A DNA stretch of 47,039 nt from Rhizophagus sp. LPA8_4_AMF (Eukaryota; Glomeromycota; Glomeromycetes; Glomerales; Glomeraceae): NCBI GenBank assembly GCA_021464525.1, contig JADRCO010000160.1:1-47039 (forward strand), in the 5' to 3' direction. Below the pieces are notes generated by a model. It was not told the DNA's origin. It was given only the letters and a program-made list of their open reading frames with translations, and searched no databases. The position numbers were made by a program, and so were the translations under genes. This document shows, piece after piece, positions 32,179 to 44,105 of the stretch. The stretch's first letter is position 1, and each line of letters starts with the position of its first letter.

Positions 32179-33714
32179 ATGAATTCTTCATCACTCCCAT
32201 CTGAATGTCTTCGTGAAATATTTGAATATGCTTACGAAAGTGATGATTTGGAAACTTTAGGTTCCTGCTTATTGGTAAACAGAAAATGGTGCGAGACTGT
32301 CGTTCCAGTAATGTGGAGAAATCCTTGGGCATTGTCTTGGTTTAATTGGAGAGAAAAATCAACAAGGTCAATAACAAGTACTATATACGCCCTTTTACCA
32401 TATGATATAAAGACTGCTTTTATAACTAATGGAATCTCAATAAACCCTCCAACGACTAAAGTTCCTTTATTTAATTATGTTCGATATATTCAAGTTTTAG
32501 AACATCGACATATTAAAGGGTTAATACATGGAGTATTTGATTTTGAGCTTTATAATTTATCGAATACGAATAACGCGAATCATAATTTGATGATTGTCGA
32601 AAGATTATTATACAACTTTTTCTTAATCGATTCAAATATTAAATATCTTGAAATTCCTCGGTTTCCTTTATTGAGAGTGGCTACCCCAGAATATTGTTTT
32701 TCTGGTTTAAAAGAAGTTACATGTAATGCTGATATTTCGCCACAGATTTTCAAAGATTTGGGAAAAGTTTGTACTAATATAGAAAAGCTTATAATTAATA
32801 GAGCGGTCGTTGACAATGAAGGATTGGCTTTTTTAATACGAGTTCAAAAAAGATTACAATATTTATCAATGTGCGATAATGTAATAGGTGAAGCAGGCTC
32901 TGTAAAAATTGGAAATAGTCTAGTAAAACATGAAAATTCTTTGCTCAATATTCATTTTCGGGGACAAATCTTCTTTTCACCAAAGATACTTGCAAAATTT
33001 TCTAGTTTAAAATTATTGAACCTTGAATTATCTGCAGAGAAACCTATAATATTGCATGACTCTTCAAATTTTCCATTTCTTGAATTTCTGGAAATTATTT
33101 ATGATAGATTCACCCCATACTATGTTTTCACAAACATAATTAAGAAAACCAAAGGTACACTTCGCAGAATTGCCATGAATGTAATCGAAGAACCTGAAAG
33201 TGAAAGAGAAGCAAAAGATTATGTGTTAGCAATTACAAATCATTGTCCAAAGATTGAATTTGTTACAATTTGGTATAAAGAAGGTATTAATGATGCTTTA
33301 GAGATGATGTTACAAAAATGTCAGAAATTGGAAGGTATTAAACTAATAACTGTTGAAAATATTAAAGCCTTACCATTATTGGTATTATTGGCAAATAAAG
33401 CTCCCCGATCATTGAAAATTATAAATTTAAGTAGTATTGGAGAATTTTTTCATGGAAATATGGGATGGGAATTTTCTCCTTTAGATTTGTCAAAATTTTT
33501 TGAAATGTGGAAAGGACGTGAATTACTTAATTTTTATATTTCGGATGTTAGAGGGAATTTAACAAAAGAATGCGTTAAAATTTTACATAAATATTTAAAT
33601 TATGATAAAGTATTAAATAACTGGGAAGAAATTCAAATGCTAGAAGATTCTGAAGATATTGTTAATCGTTGGGAAACTTGTGAGTTATGGATGACTGCCG
33701 AATATAGAGCATAA
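32179..33714 (+). CDS. F-box protein, single exon
   Basis: The 511-residue open frame begins with a canonical F-box (about residues 5-50: LPSECLREIFEYAY, then SCLLVNRKWCETVVPVMW), the helix set that binds Skp1 in SCF ubiquitin ligases. The rest has leucine-rich-repeat-like character with regularly spaced hydrophobic strands and helices (for example KYLEIPRFPLLRVA, SLKLLNLELSAEKPI, CPKIEFVTIWYKEG, SLKIINLSSIGEFF), the likely substrate-binding part. It ends WETCELWMTAEYRA. No intron is needed and no membrane segment is present. F-box proteins of this build form a very large family in Rhizophagus, so orthology cannot be assigned. The start is the first ATG after an AT-rich leader; it is preceded by GTTAAAA. 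Confidence 0.92.
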   Translation: MNSSSLPSECLREIFEYAYESDDLETLGSCLLVNRKWCETVVPVMWRNPWALSWFNWREKSTRSITSTIYALLPYDIKTAFITNGISINPPTTKVPLFNYVRYIQVLEHRHIKGLIHGVFDFELYNLSNTNNANHNLMIVERLLYNFFLIDSNIKYLEIPRFPLLRVATPEYCFSGLKEVTCNADISPQIFKDLGKVCTNIEKLIINRAVVDNEGLAFLIRVQKRLQYLSMCDNVIGEAGSVKIGNSLVKHENSLLNIHFRGQIFFSPKILAKFSSLKLLNLELSAEKPIILHDSSNFPFLEFLEIIYDRFTPYYVFTNIIKKTKGTLRRIAMNVIEEPESEREAKDYVLAITNHCPKIEFVTIWYKEGINDALEMMLQKCQKLEGIKLITVENIKALPLLVLLANKAPRSLKIINLSSIGEFFHGNMGWEFSPLDLSKFFEMWKGRELLNFYISDVRGNLTKECVKILHKYLNYDKVLNNWEEIQMLEDSEDIVNRWETCELWMTAEYRA

Positions 33715-35255
33715 TTATAGTATATACGGTTTTTAACTAATTTAAAAATTAGACTTCAATAAATTGTTAGATTAAACTTAATAATATAGAATGAAAATAA
33801 AAAAGTAGTACACTAAATCGGATAAAATTTATTTGGTTATTTACTAATTATCATTAAATTGATTTTCTACCAATTTTGTCTCTAGATTTCTTTCTCGTTG
33901 TTATAAAGTATTTTTCATCTAATTATTCTATTTCGATTGTTATTATCAAGAAAGATTAATTTTGAAAGTTTCAATTCGGTCAACAAAATTGATGTATTGA
34001 TATTTGGAATTTATAACGTGTAATAATCCCAAAAGCATTTTTACCAGCGCAATTTACCAGCGAATACTAAAGAAATGAAAATCTATTATGCTTTTTGTAT
34101 AATGGCTTTTCCACGCCAGAATAAATACAATAATTAATAACAGTCAAAGATATGTAAAAATATCTTTTCGTGTCTTTTAACATACTGTTTCCTCTGATTA
34201 TTTCCATAATTGCATATTTTCAGGAGCGGGCAAATTTAATAATGACAATAAAGGTCAATTTCGAATATCGTACCTCGTAATAATAACGTTAACCTAGGAT
34301 TTTTGAATTTAATATTATTTATATTATTTCATTTCATTTCATGCTACGTGTTCTATATTTATATTTTATGAGATAGCAAACTTAAATATATATACACACG
34401 GGTGCGCCCGGATGAGACTCTCCGTAAATGCATCAGTCCCAAGCTTATATGAACTCTAATAATGATAGAATTCACATTAGAGTTATCTAAACCAGCTGAA
34501 AGTTTCAAATGTGTAAAAATTGGTATATCTTTGATTCTCAATTCCCGGATAGATCATCTTATGATTAGTTTGCAAAGTCTTCAATTTAATTTTTAGGATT
34601 TTTAGGTATTAAGAATTTGAGAAACTATTAAGTTATAAACGTTAAACCTATGTACATAATGAAATTTAACTTAATTTTTTGAAATTTAGAGACGAAGAAA
34701 ACGATAAATTTGATTAATCGTTATCATATATACCTATATAATGCTTGCAAATTTAAAAACCGCATGATTTCTAGATTTAATCGAGTATATGTACATAACG
34801 GTATCTATATACTCAATCGAATTATTATATTCTTGCATATTAATAAATCTAGTTATAGTAATAAGAAAAGAGCAATAGGCTGGCCTTAGGCCAAAACCAT
34901 CTTCGGTGAGTAATATAATGACTACTTGAAATTACAATATATGACCACAAAACCAACCTTAGTCGATGTTTATATATTGAATGTCGGTTATTAAAAGTTA
35001 ACCAATGTAATTTAATCAAATAATTATTTTTTGAATGAATAAGAATTAAAACACAAATCGTCTTGATTTGGTTATTAATAATTAAAAAGTATTCATTTAT
35101 TTAATTTTCATCTAATCAATCGTCTTAATAAATCCCACTCAATAGACTAAATAACATTTCTACTATTAAATAACTTTTTTAAAATATTTATGAAAGACAT
35201 ACGAAAATGAAATTATAATTATACAAAATACAGTATATATAAATTACCCAATTTA
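33715..35255. other. Intergenic region with small inverted and direct repeats
   Basis: TTTACCAGCG occurs twice in tandem near 34042-34064. At 34453-34487 AACTCTAAT and ATTAGAGTT form a hairpin. At 34771-34852 CTAGATTTA and TAAATCTAG enclose a second inverted pair (GAGTATAT and ATATACTC), a possible small MITE. A minus-strand frame at 34359-34541 (IRVHISLGLMHLRRVSSG) has no family signal. No gene is supported. The F-box gene and the epoxide hydrolase gene converge here. Confidence 0.45.
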
Positions 35256-36935
35256 TTAAAATTTAGCTTTAAATGTCTTTTCAGTATTTGCCTTTTGTGA
35301 TATATCATCCAAAAATGGTCCAATAATCTCATGAAGTTTTTGAGTTTGTTCAATCATAACCCAATGAGAACTATTAGTAATATCCTGTTAAATATATAAA
35401 TAAATAAATAATGGTTATAATAATGTAAATATTGTGTGTTCTCAAATACTTACTTTTATTGTCAAGTCTTTACAATACTTTTCCATATTACTAATCATCA
35501 TAGGAGGAGGAACGAAGATATCTTCTTCAGCTTTAACCTACGCAAATTCAAATGACCATTTAAGAAATATAAATAATTGACACTTTCACTTATATATCGT
35601 TTATCATATATTTACCATAAGAGCGGGATGAAGAATTTGTTTTCTAGCACCTGTAAACAAAAGTGAATAAAAAGATTTAATACAAAATAATAAAATAACT
35701 TTTATTTTATTATTTTTTTTTATAAACTTCAATACCTTTCTCATCTTGAAAATTCACTTTTCTGATTTTATAAAAATTTAGCCCTCCGTGAAATCCTCTA
35801 GCTTTATATTGTGAGACATAATAATCCAGTTCCTATTAATAATAAAGTGGAAATGAACACAAATCACAAAAATTATTTAATAAAAAAGAAAAAAAAAGAC
35901 CTTATTAGTAATCATTGGACTTTTTTCCAGATTACTAGAAACATTTCCAAGCACTGAATTACCATCGAATATTTTGACGCGATCTTCTTTCTTAGAAGAT
36001 CGAAAAACAGCTTTAAAAAATAATTCCGGCTAGGAAGAAAAAAAAAGTTTTAAAATTTAACTAAATATAAAATAAAAATAAAAATAAAAGGGAAACCCAT
36101 AATTTACAAACATTTCTATCTAATTCTATTTCAGCTTTGGGATGGGTAAAATAGACTTGATATTGTAAATTTGGTAAAAGTTCTGCAATAGATTCAATAT
36201 TAAGGTAATGTTCATTTGGAGGAATATATGGGATGTTTAAACTATACCGAGAAAAAAATATCAATAAAGAGAAAATTATGTAAAAATAAAAGATATCATT
36301 ATTTTTTTTTTTACCTGATAACAGCATGAACTTTTTCTGGATAATGGATACACATTCGCCAAACGACAAATCCACCCCTATAAAAAAAAGGATTTTTTCT
36401 TTTAGTATTTCATCTTTCCAAATTAATAAGGTATCTATCTTTATAATTGACTACCAATCATGGCCCATGAAAATTGCTTTTTTTAGATTTAACTGATTCA
36501 TAAGTTCATATAAATCTCTACAGATATTCTTGAAACCATATTGATGTATATCATTTGGTGGACAGCGAGGTGATTCCTAAAGAAAAGAATTATGTAAGAA
36601 TATTATTAAAAAAGAATGAATTTATGAATTTAAGTTAAAAATCTCACAGTTTGTCCAAAGCCTCGGAGGTCTGGTGCGATCACTCTATAACCCTTAGATA
36701 CCAAAAAAGGAATTTGATAACGCCATCCGTACCACAAATCAGGGAAACCATGACAGAGGATAATAGCATTGTCATGTCCCTCCCCTTGGTCAACATAATC
36801 TTTTTAAATATGAAGATAAAACTCTTAGGATAAACCTTGCAAACGAATAATATGTAATAAAAATAACTTACGATAAATTATGCCATTGACAAATGAAAAC
36901 CTATGTCGAAAAGAATTTGGATCCTGTGGGTCCAT
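35256..36935 (-). CDS. Epoxide hydrolase-like alpha/beta hydrolase
   Basis: Ten short exons (36935-36872, 36799-36648, 36576-36455, 36377-36315, 36241-36112, 36029-35901, 35832-35736, 35650-35616, 35537-35454, 35384-35256) give 334 residues ending in TAA. Key features of the family are intact: the oxyanion-hole motif HGFP at 38-41; APDLRGFGQT at about 62-72; the nucleophile Asp112 in GHDWGG; a lid segment ending GFHGGLNFYK with Tyr241 in the position of an epoxide-activating tyrosine; acidic Asp270 in AEEDIF; and the catalytic His299 in SSHW. In this family the aspartate attacks the epoxide ring to form an ester that is then hydrolysed to a diol. No signal peptide is visible, so it is probably cytosolic. 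The natural substrate is unknown; a dehalogenase role is less likely given the paired features of epoxide hydrolases. Length is normal for soluble members. Confidence 0.92.
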
Positions 36936-37743
36936 AGAGAATGGAATAATTGATAAATAATAAAAATAATAATAATAATGATAAATTTTTTTTTTTTTTT
37001 TAAAAAAAAAAAAATAGAAAATCGTAAAAAATTTTCAGACCCTTTTATCTTTGATTATTATTTCTGCCGAATGACATTTCGTGTAACAAATATTCGGAAA
37101 TTTACCCGATTACTTAAAAGGTTTATCGCCTAATTTTTAATTTGGTAGATCAGAGTGAGATAAAGTCTTGTCAACGAACAAGTTTAAATGGTATATTTAT
37201 ATGATAACGTATTCTAGTTAAATGATAGTGTTTTAATTTGCTCATATATTCGGTCTAATTTATAAATGAATCTATATAAATTAATAATTGCAAGAAATGC
37301 TGAAAATTTGCATACATCTCACCTATAAAAATAAAATTAGATATCAGCTTAAATAAATTATAATTGAATTAAAAAAATAAATAATGCATTATCATACTTC
37401 ATTTAAAAATTCATCTAAACTTTCATTCAAATTTATTTCTCTAAATGACACAATGTATCTTCGTGAAAAATGGTATACACAAATTATATTATTCTTAGTA
37501 TTAATATAACACTGAATATACAATACAGTACAGTAGTTTATATAGTAGTTCATCTCTACATTGGGTACTTACTCTAATAATAGTTTCATTAAATATAATG
37601 GATACCAAATAATAATAGCTACAAATAGAAAACTTTTAAATTGGACTAGATTAACGAATTTTATTTAATAGATAGGATAAAAAAAAAATATTTCGGTTAA
37701 AATATAATACACAATATGTGTATAATGATAAACAAAAGAATCC
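36936..37743. other. Intergenic region
   Basis: It holds a T run followed directly by an A run (about 36989-37014) some 55 bases before the hydrolase start, then AT-rich sequence to the 3' end of the phosphatase gene. No gene was seen. Confidence 0.5.
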
Positions 37744-39363
37744 TTAATACTTCTTAGTCTTACAAATTTCTTTAAAATCACAACCTATATTATCACCCAA
37801 TAATTCTTTAAATTTACTCCACTCGCAATACTTTTCATCACATCCTGGGATAATAACCGGAACCTCATTAATAACTAGTTGAACTAAAATAGAATTTTCT
37901 TTTTTTTCAAAAAGATTCTCATTGGAGACGCCATTGGCGCAATTATAGATTTCAAAATATGCATTTGCAGCAAATGGACAAAATTCTGAACTTCTATAAT
38001 TTCGATCAGAAACTTCATCTAAAGTTACATTTGCTATTAAAGGTTTGGAATCTTTATATAATCCCTATCGAAAAAAAAAGAAATTTGTCAAATGGTAAAA
38101 TGAGAAGAAAAAATTTCCACTTTTTTTTATAACTTACCAAGATTGTATATAAGAATAAGAATGTTTCAGAGTGAGTAAAAAATAATTCCGCTTTAACAGG
38201 AGAAGTCCCGTTCAAATACTTCTCAACACTATTTACCAATTTAGTAACTAACTTACAGGCTAATCGTTTATTTAAATCATTTCCATAAGCAAATCGATAA
38301 TAATTTTTCATATCATTAAAATACTCTAATGTCAAAATATCTTCTTTACGAAGCAATTTGCACCAGCTGTTATGTTCATTAAAAAATATAATATCAAATG
38401 CACATGCTCTATAAATATAATCCGCATGAATTGGTTGAAGATGCTTGACTTTATATTTTTTTGAGATGCGATTTGTAATTTCTGTTAAATTTGTTGAAGT
38501 AAATTGAGAAACTTGTTTTCCTAGAATTTCGTTATTATCATATACTGTATCTTCCCAAAGAGGACAAGTTCGATGAATCGCTAATTCATAATCATTTGAC
38601 TATATAGAATATTATTAAGAATTTATTTATTCTCTTATTTAAAAGAAGTATATATAAATATAATAAAACTTACTAGCGAAGTGGTATAAATATAAATCGG
38701 TTGAGTATCTCCGCTACCTAAAATTCCATGTCCATCAAATAATCCTACAGAATATGAATTTCCCGACATTCCAGTTCTAAAAGAACGTACGTTAGCAAAT
38801 TTTAATTTATCATTATAAATCAATTAAGACATTGTACCTTGAAGTTTTTGTACTTCTAAATTCAATAATGTAAGGATCATAAGGAATAATTTTTTTCCAG
38901 AACTTGTGATATTTCTTAAAAGAACGTTTTCCCAATAGATAATGTTCTTTCTGACCTCGAGAATATAATAAAGCATCTTGTGATAACGAAAATTTTTTTT
39001 CCCACTATGTAATATAATTATTTGTTTATTTAACAAAATAAATAAATCAGTAAAATTGTCCGCATTTTTTTGAGAGTTTACCTTATACTTTTTACGTCCA
39101 GGTACATCATGAAAAACTTTTTCTAATTCATCAAATTTATTAATATCGACATCTTCGGGATATCTTGTTCCATGTCTAGCGACTAAAAGTAACTTTTCTA
39201 ATTTACAATTACTAGGAGAATTTAATTCTTGTTGTTTATCAGTAAATATGGGATATAATGAATTTGTTCCCATATGTCTTTTTATATCAAATTTATAATA
39301 TGATGATGTAAAAAATATTAAAGCTAAAACATTAGTCCAAACAATTTGATATAAAAATTGCAT
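37744..39363 (-). CDS. Histidine acid phosphatase, MINPP (multiple inositol polyphosphate phosphatase) type
   Basis: Five exons (39363-39082, 39004-38838, 38776-38674, 38599-38138, 38064-37744) give 444 residues. The N-terminus (MQFLYQIVWTNVLALIFFTS) is a signal peptide or anchor, so the enzyme enters the secretory path. The phosphate-binding motif RHGTRYP is at 63-69, where the first His forms the phosphohistidine intermediate. SRTGMSGNSYSVGLF follows the second exon junction. The proton-donor motif reads HSE (about 327-329) instead of the common HAE. The C-terminal part has paired cysteines (CPFAANAYFEIYNC and CDEKYC). Members remove phosphates from inositol hexakisphosphate and related compounds, which would fit phosphate mobilisation by a mycorrhizal fungus; that link is inference. 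An in-frame TTG upstream was not used because the ATG at 39363 starts a proper hydrophobic leader. Confidence 0.88.
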
Positions 39364-39852
39364 CTTCAAAAATTTTTATTCGTGATCAAGGGTAAAAAAT
39401 TTAAAAAGCGATAGATAGAAAAATCAATTTATTTATAATAAAGCTTGCATAGATACTGTATGTATATATTTTTAATTTACCTTTATTTGTTTAATCCTTG
39501 TGATCTTACGCCAAATACTTTTCGTTCAAACAATACTAAACTTGATAACTTGATCGGAAAAACCTTTCTGTTATTCCATTTATTAATTAGTTTCCAATCT
39601 ATTATCACGTGATTTCATATAAATGAACAATGATAGAGACTAATAAGCAACATAATAAACGAACATATGTAAAGATCTGATATTTACTCTATTAATAAGC
39701 TTTATAAGCACCAAAGATCCATGTATATATTATAAAACATTCACCATATATTACGTTAAGTAATACAATTAGAATTTATTAAATAATAATAATAATAATA
39801 TACAAAGCCAACTATATTTCTTTAACACGAAATCTCTTCCCCAGCTTATTAA

Positions 39853-41923
39853 CTAATGAATAGAATCTTTATGTTCAGGTTCATCAAAAATAATCAGATC
39901 ATTATCGTTTTTCGAAACATCTCCAATCATATCAATTTTAGGATCTATAGCGGTATCCGTATTTGCCCTTGTTAGGGGATGTGAACTCGAACTTTTGAAT
40001 TTACCTTTATTATTATTAAGGGATGACGTACGTTTTCTCTTTGAAGATAAAATCAATTGACCTCCGGTTTCCAATTTGACCGCTAAACCTGTTCTCACAT
40101 CAGATTCGTCATAAATTTCTTCTTGAATTAATTCTTCAAGTACATCTTCTAATGTAATTATTCCAACTGGTACTTCTTCTTTAACTACTACTGACATATG
40201 ACTTTTTCCTTCTTGAAATGTGTTAAGAATGTCAAACAATGGTGTTTCGGCTTCAACAGTTGAAATGCTATTTATTTTACATTCTTTTAGAGGTTTTGAG
40301 TCATCTGGATTATGCATTATCAAAGACTAAACAAAAAAAATAAATACTTGTTATAAATAAAAACGGATAATAAAATTTTTTTTTTTTCTTTTTAAGGATT
40401 ACTACCTTAACCAACAGTACGCCCAAGATATTATCTCGCGATCCCTCATAAATAGGGATTCGTGAGTGTCCAGTTGTGTAAATTTCTCTTATAGCGATTC
40501 TATCCAATATGCTATCAATAGATATCATGTATGCCTAAAACATTATAAAATGCTTAAAGTACTATTTTATAAAAAAAAAAAGTGTAACCAACAAGATAGT
40601 TTTACCTTGTCAATTGGTGTCATTGCATGTTCAACAACTTTATCTTGTAAATCAAGTGCACCTCGTATGATAGTAACACTATCCTTCATTAAATCACCAC
40701 CACGTTCAGTGGATGTTTCATGATATTTAATTAATTCTTTAAGTTCTATAATATTAAAATTTTAGAATTATTAACTAAAAAGGGCACATATCTATTATGT
40801 ATAAATAAATATACGTATTAAGTTTCAATATTGACCAGCACGACGATAAATAATTCCATGATCTTCTCCAAGAACCCAATCTAACAATTTTGCTATCGGA
40901 TATGAAAATACAAACTATAAAGAAAATATTAAATTGATATTAAAGCAATCTCATTATTTAACTAACAAATATAATGTAAACTTACTGTTAACCATATCAA
41001 TATTCTAACTGGCCTGAAAAAAATTTATCATAAATCATTTTTATATATAAAAAAAATTTTTTTTTTTAAAAAAAAAAAAAAAAAAATACACACCAAGCGA
41101 AGAAAGCACCAACAGCAAGACCATAACGAGAACATACGGATTGAGGAATAATTTCCCCAAACACGACAATAAGTGCAGTTGAAGCTAAAACAGCAGTTAT
41201 TCCACCTCCACCCAAAACATCATCCATAACAATTGGTAAAGTTTCATTGACTATTACATTTGCGAGTAAAAGTGTAACCAAGAGCAAATGACCATTTTTT
41301 CTAATTGGCTTTAATAATTTTTATAAGACATGTTATCCGGTAAAATTTGAATAGAATGAATATATTTATTACATACCTGAATCCTTGCGGCATATTTCCT
41401 ATTAAAAAAATGATGAATGATTAGAAATATTTTACAAACATCAAGTACATCAATTTAAATATAATGATTATTTACTTTTGTTTCGGGTCACCTGATGAAG
41501 CAAGAATATGAAGATTCGTCTCATCTAAACTCATCTAAAAATCATTTTAGAATAAAGAATTATCAAAAGTTACGTAATTCACAAAAGATATTTACTAGTC
41601 CAAGGGTTAATCCTAAAAACGAATAAGTTAAACATTTATTTTCTTTTGATTTTTTTTTTTTTTGGGAAGCTAAATTCATAATAAAATATTATTTCATAAA
41701 TACCAGCAAATAATCCGCCTATTAAAACCAAAAATACAGTCAAAGCAACTTTTAACCAAAGTTCGGTACTTGTTTTTTCACTTAATTTTATATGAACATT
41801 TCGCATTATTTCATGTTCATCATTACCAACTGGTATCGCAAGAACATTGGCGATTAAAATCAAACAACCAAAAAAAAATATTTTTTTCATAATTATGATA
41901 GGTAATGAGGAAGAGAATACCAT
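39853..41923 (-). CDS. CNNM/Mam3-type membrane protein with CBS domains
   Basis: Ten exons (41923-41704, 41612-41596, 41534-41476, 41398-41377, 41308-41094, 41013-40986, 40914-40836, 40745-40606, 40534-40406, 40326-39853) give 460 residues. A second in-frame ATG at 41890 would give 449 and a more typical signal peptide ([20 protein letters not shown]); the first ATG has the better start context. A DUF21 membrane domain follows: [20 protein letters not shown], then LTLGLMSLD, then [20 protein letters not shown], then [17 protein letters not shown] tandem CBS pair follows ([18 protein letters not shown], then [10 protein letters not shown], then [20 protein letters not shown]), and then a basic and acidic disordered tail. 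The family includes yeast Mam3 and animal CNNM proteins, linked to Mg2+ and other divalent-cation balance; the exact transport activity is debated. Two exons are only 17 and 22 bases long. Splice phases agree throughout. Confidence 0.92.
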
Positions 41924-42864
41924 ACTAAATTTACTTTTTTATTTTTTTTGATTTATAAAATCATTCGCGGAGGTCCGGAGATAAGAATTGTTTCACAACA
42001 TGGCTTTAACCAAATTTAACTGCGTGACAAATGTGTAAGTTGTGTAATAAATAGCATATAAATGTAAATATTGTATAGGTGAAAATATAATTGTCATCCC
42101 ACTTATTCCTCCTATTCATCACAACGTATTTATCCGAGGTAAATTATTTGGTATTCCGACACAATTAATAAAATTTCAGTCAAAATCTGGAAAATTATCA
42201 CATTGTAGCCTGATAAATGTACCGGATTACCGGGCGATAGTCGAATACTAGAAATCAACCGGATAAATATTGGTAATTATATATTTTAAAAAATTAAATA
42301 TGATAAACTATTTTTAAAAACGGAATTATCTACGATATATCTAAACGAGCGATGGACCTTGTATATATATAAATCAAGGATGGTAGGAATAATTTAAAAA
42401 TATGTAAAACTAAAAGACTATTAAAAGTGTAAAGTTAATCAATTATAATGAATAAATGATACCAATAATTGATAAATTGCTTGATATTCATTTATACTTA
42501 ATTGACTTATTGTATTATTACGATGACGAAAATTATTACATAATAATTAGATCAAAGCGCGAAAAAGGATTTTTTGGAAAGATAACTCACATGCATAATG
42601 TACAAGTATCATGTATGTAATATTCTTTAGGAATTATTAGGATTCATGTTTGTTTTTTATGAATCCCAATTTATGACATCATATAAATAAATCATTATAA
42701 TTTTTATAATCACTGTGTCGCTGTGTCGCTTTATACTTAAACTATTATGAAACGTCATATTTCCATCATTGATTAAAGTTTTAAATCGTCATTATTTTAT
42801 TATTTTTTTATTTTTTTTACGACAAAACAAGTAAATTGGATTTCCTTTACCCCACATTTTTTTA
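41924..42864. other. Intergenic region, left part
   Basis: It contains the promoter of the CNNM-type gene (minus). It is AT-rich with no gene. A doubled CTGTGTCG occurs at about 42713-42728. Confidence 0.5.
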
Positions 42865-42891
42865 GTTTGTTTATTTCGCGAATAAACAAAC
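42865..42891. promoter_or_regulatory. 27-base palindrome with forkhead-like arms and E2F/MBF-like core
   Basis: GTTTGTTTAT and ATAAACAAAC form perfect inverted arms around TTCGCGA; only one extra T breaks full symmetry. The arms contain the forkhead-type word ATAAACA on both strands, and the core reads TTTCGCG, like E2F/MBF sites. It lies between two near-identical T-rich words (TTTACCCCACATTTTTTT and TTTACCCCGCATTTTTTT) and before ACAAACCTTTTTTTTT. A regulatory role is inference from motif resemblance. Confidence 0.5.
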
Positions 42892-44105
42892 CTTTTTTTT
42901 TTACCCCGCATTTTTTTTTTTAAGGATATTTTTGGCGGGTAATTGAAAAATTTGGGTCATTTGGGTGACCTACTAAAAATTATGACGATAAATAATCACT
43001 GCCAACGTTAACAATTTGATTGGTTCAAGATAATCAAAATCACGAGGTTAAATGCAGGAAGAAAATTTTTTTTTTTACATTCAAGTAACATAGTATTGTT
43101 CTTTTTCGTTGAACGCAAACATAAATTTACCGCCAATCAAAAAAAAAAACCTGTTACAATCGAGTTTAGATCCTTTATTTGATTGGTTAATATTTTTAAT
43201 GTGATTAAATGCGTGATATTACTGATAAATTGCTGATAGTACGCATTGCTTTATCCCAAAGTTTATCTTTATTCTAATCAACTTTTCAACTCGAAAATGA
43301 TAAAATCTCGTGAAAACGACCAAAAATAAGACAAATTAATTCCTTGTTTAACATTTTTTTTTTTTTTCAAAAAAAAAAAAAAAAACACAAAAAATTTAAA
43401 AAAGTCTAAATTCGAGCCATATTGTAATATTTACAAGTTATTTTACATCAAAAAAATTAATTGGGAGAAAAATTTATTCAAATTTTGTAAAGTTTGGTGT
43501 TGCTGAAAAATTATCTAGACCGGATCTTTCGGGTAATCATTTTCTTAATTATGCACCAAACAAAATGAAGATTTAGCTTCTTCTTGTGATACCTGTCACT
43601 GGAAATGATGTTCTGATGACAATAAAATGCTATTTTAAATGTGCATTAATATATCTTTTATTATTTTAAATCTATAAAATGAAAAATCAACGCCAATTCG
43701 CCAATTGCCACTTTAGTTGTAGATGATACATTTCAAAGACTGTTGATCGTTCTTATTTCAGGAAATAATTTTCGGTGGTATTTGTTTAAATAATAACTTT
43801 TTCGCTTTGCAGTTAATATTTTTTTTAAAAAAAATTTATTATTTTTTTTTTTTTTAAGGGTCAATCAAGGTTTCACCCGATAGCCGCCTGATTAAAGTAA
43901 GTTTTTTTTTTTGTTATTTGGTACTTACCGAACAGTGTAAATTGCGTTATTCAAAAAGTAAGTTATTATTTTGATTATTTATGGTTTCCCATGTACTTGT
44001 GTTACAACAAAAAGATTTATTAACCCGTCATTTTTTTTTCCAAATAATAACATCAAAACATCAATTATTTTTCTTTTCAACGCTTCATTTAATAAAAAAA
44101 AAATC
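42892..44105. promoter_or_regulatory. Intergenic region upstream of the plus-strand BTB-TLDc gene
   Basis: It contains several T-run/A-run junctions (43353-43385, 43818-43856 and others) and ends in a pyrimidine-rich leader (ATTTTTCTTTTCAACG) just before the ATG. An upstream open frame from 43971 is in phase with the gene, but it translates T-rich leader and lacks domain signal. Confidence 0.45.

Noticed and set aside
43351-43385. T-run/A-run palindromes as possible terminators or hairpin elements
   Set aside because: Such junctions occur many times in this AT-rich window and are expected by composition.
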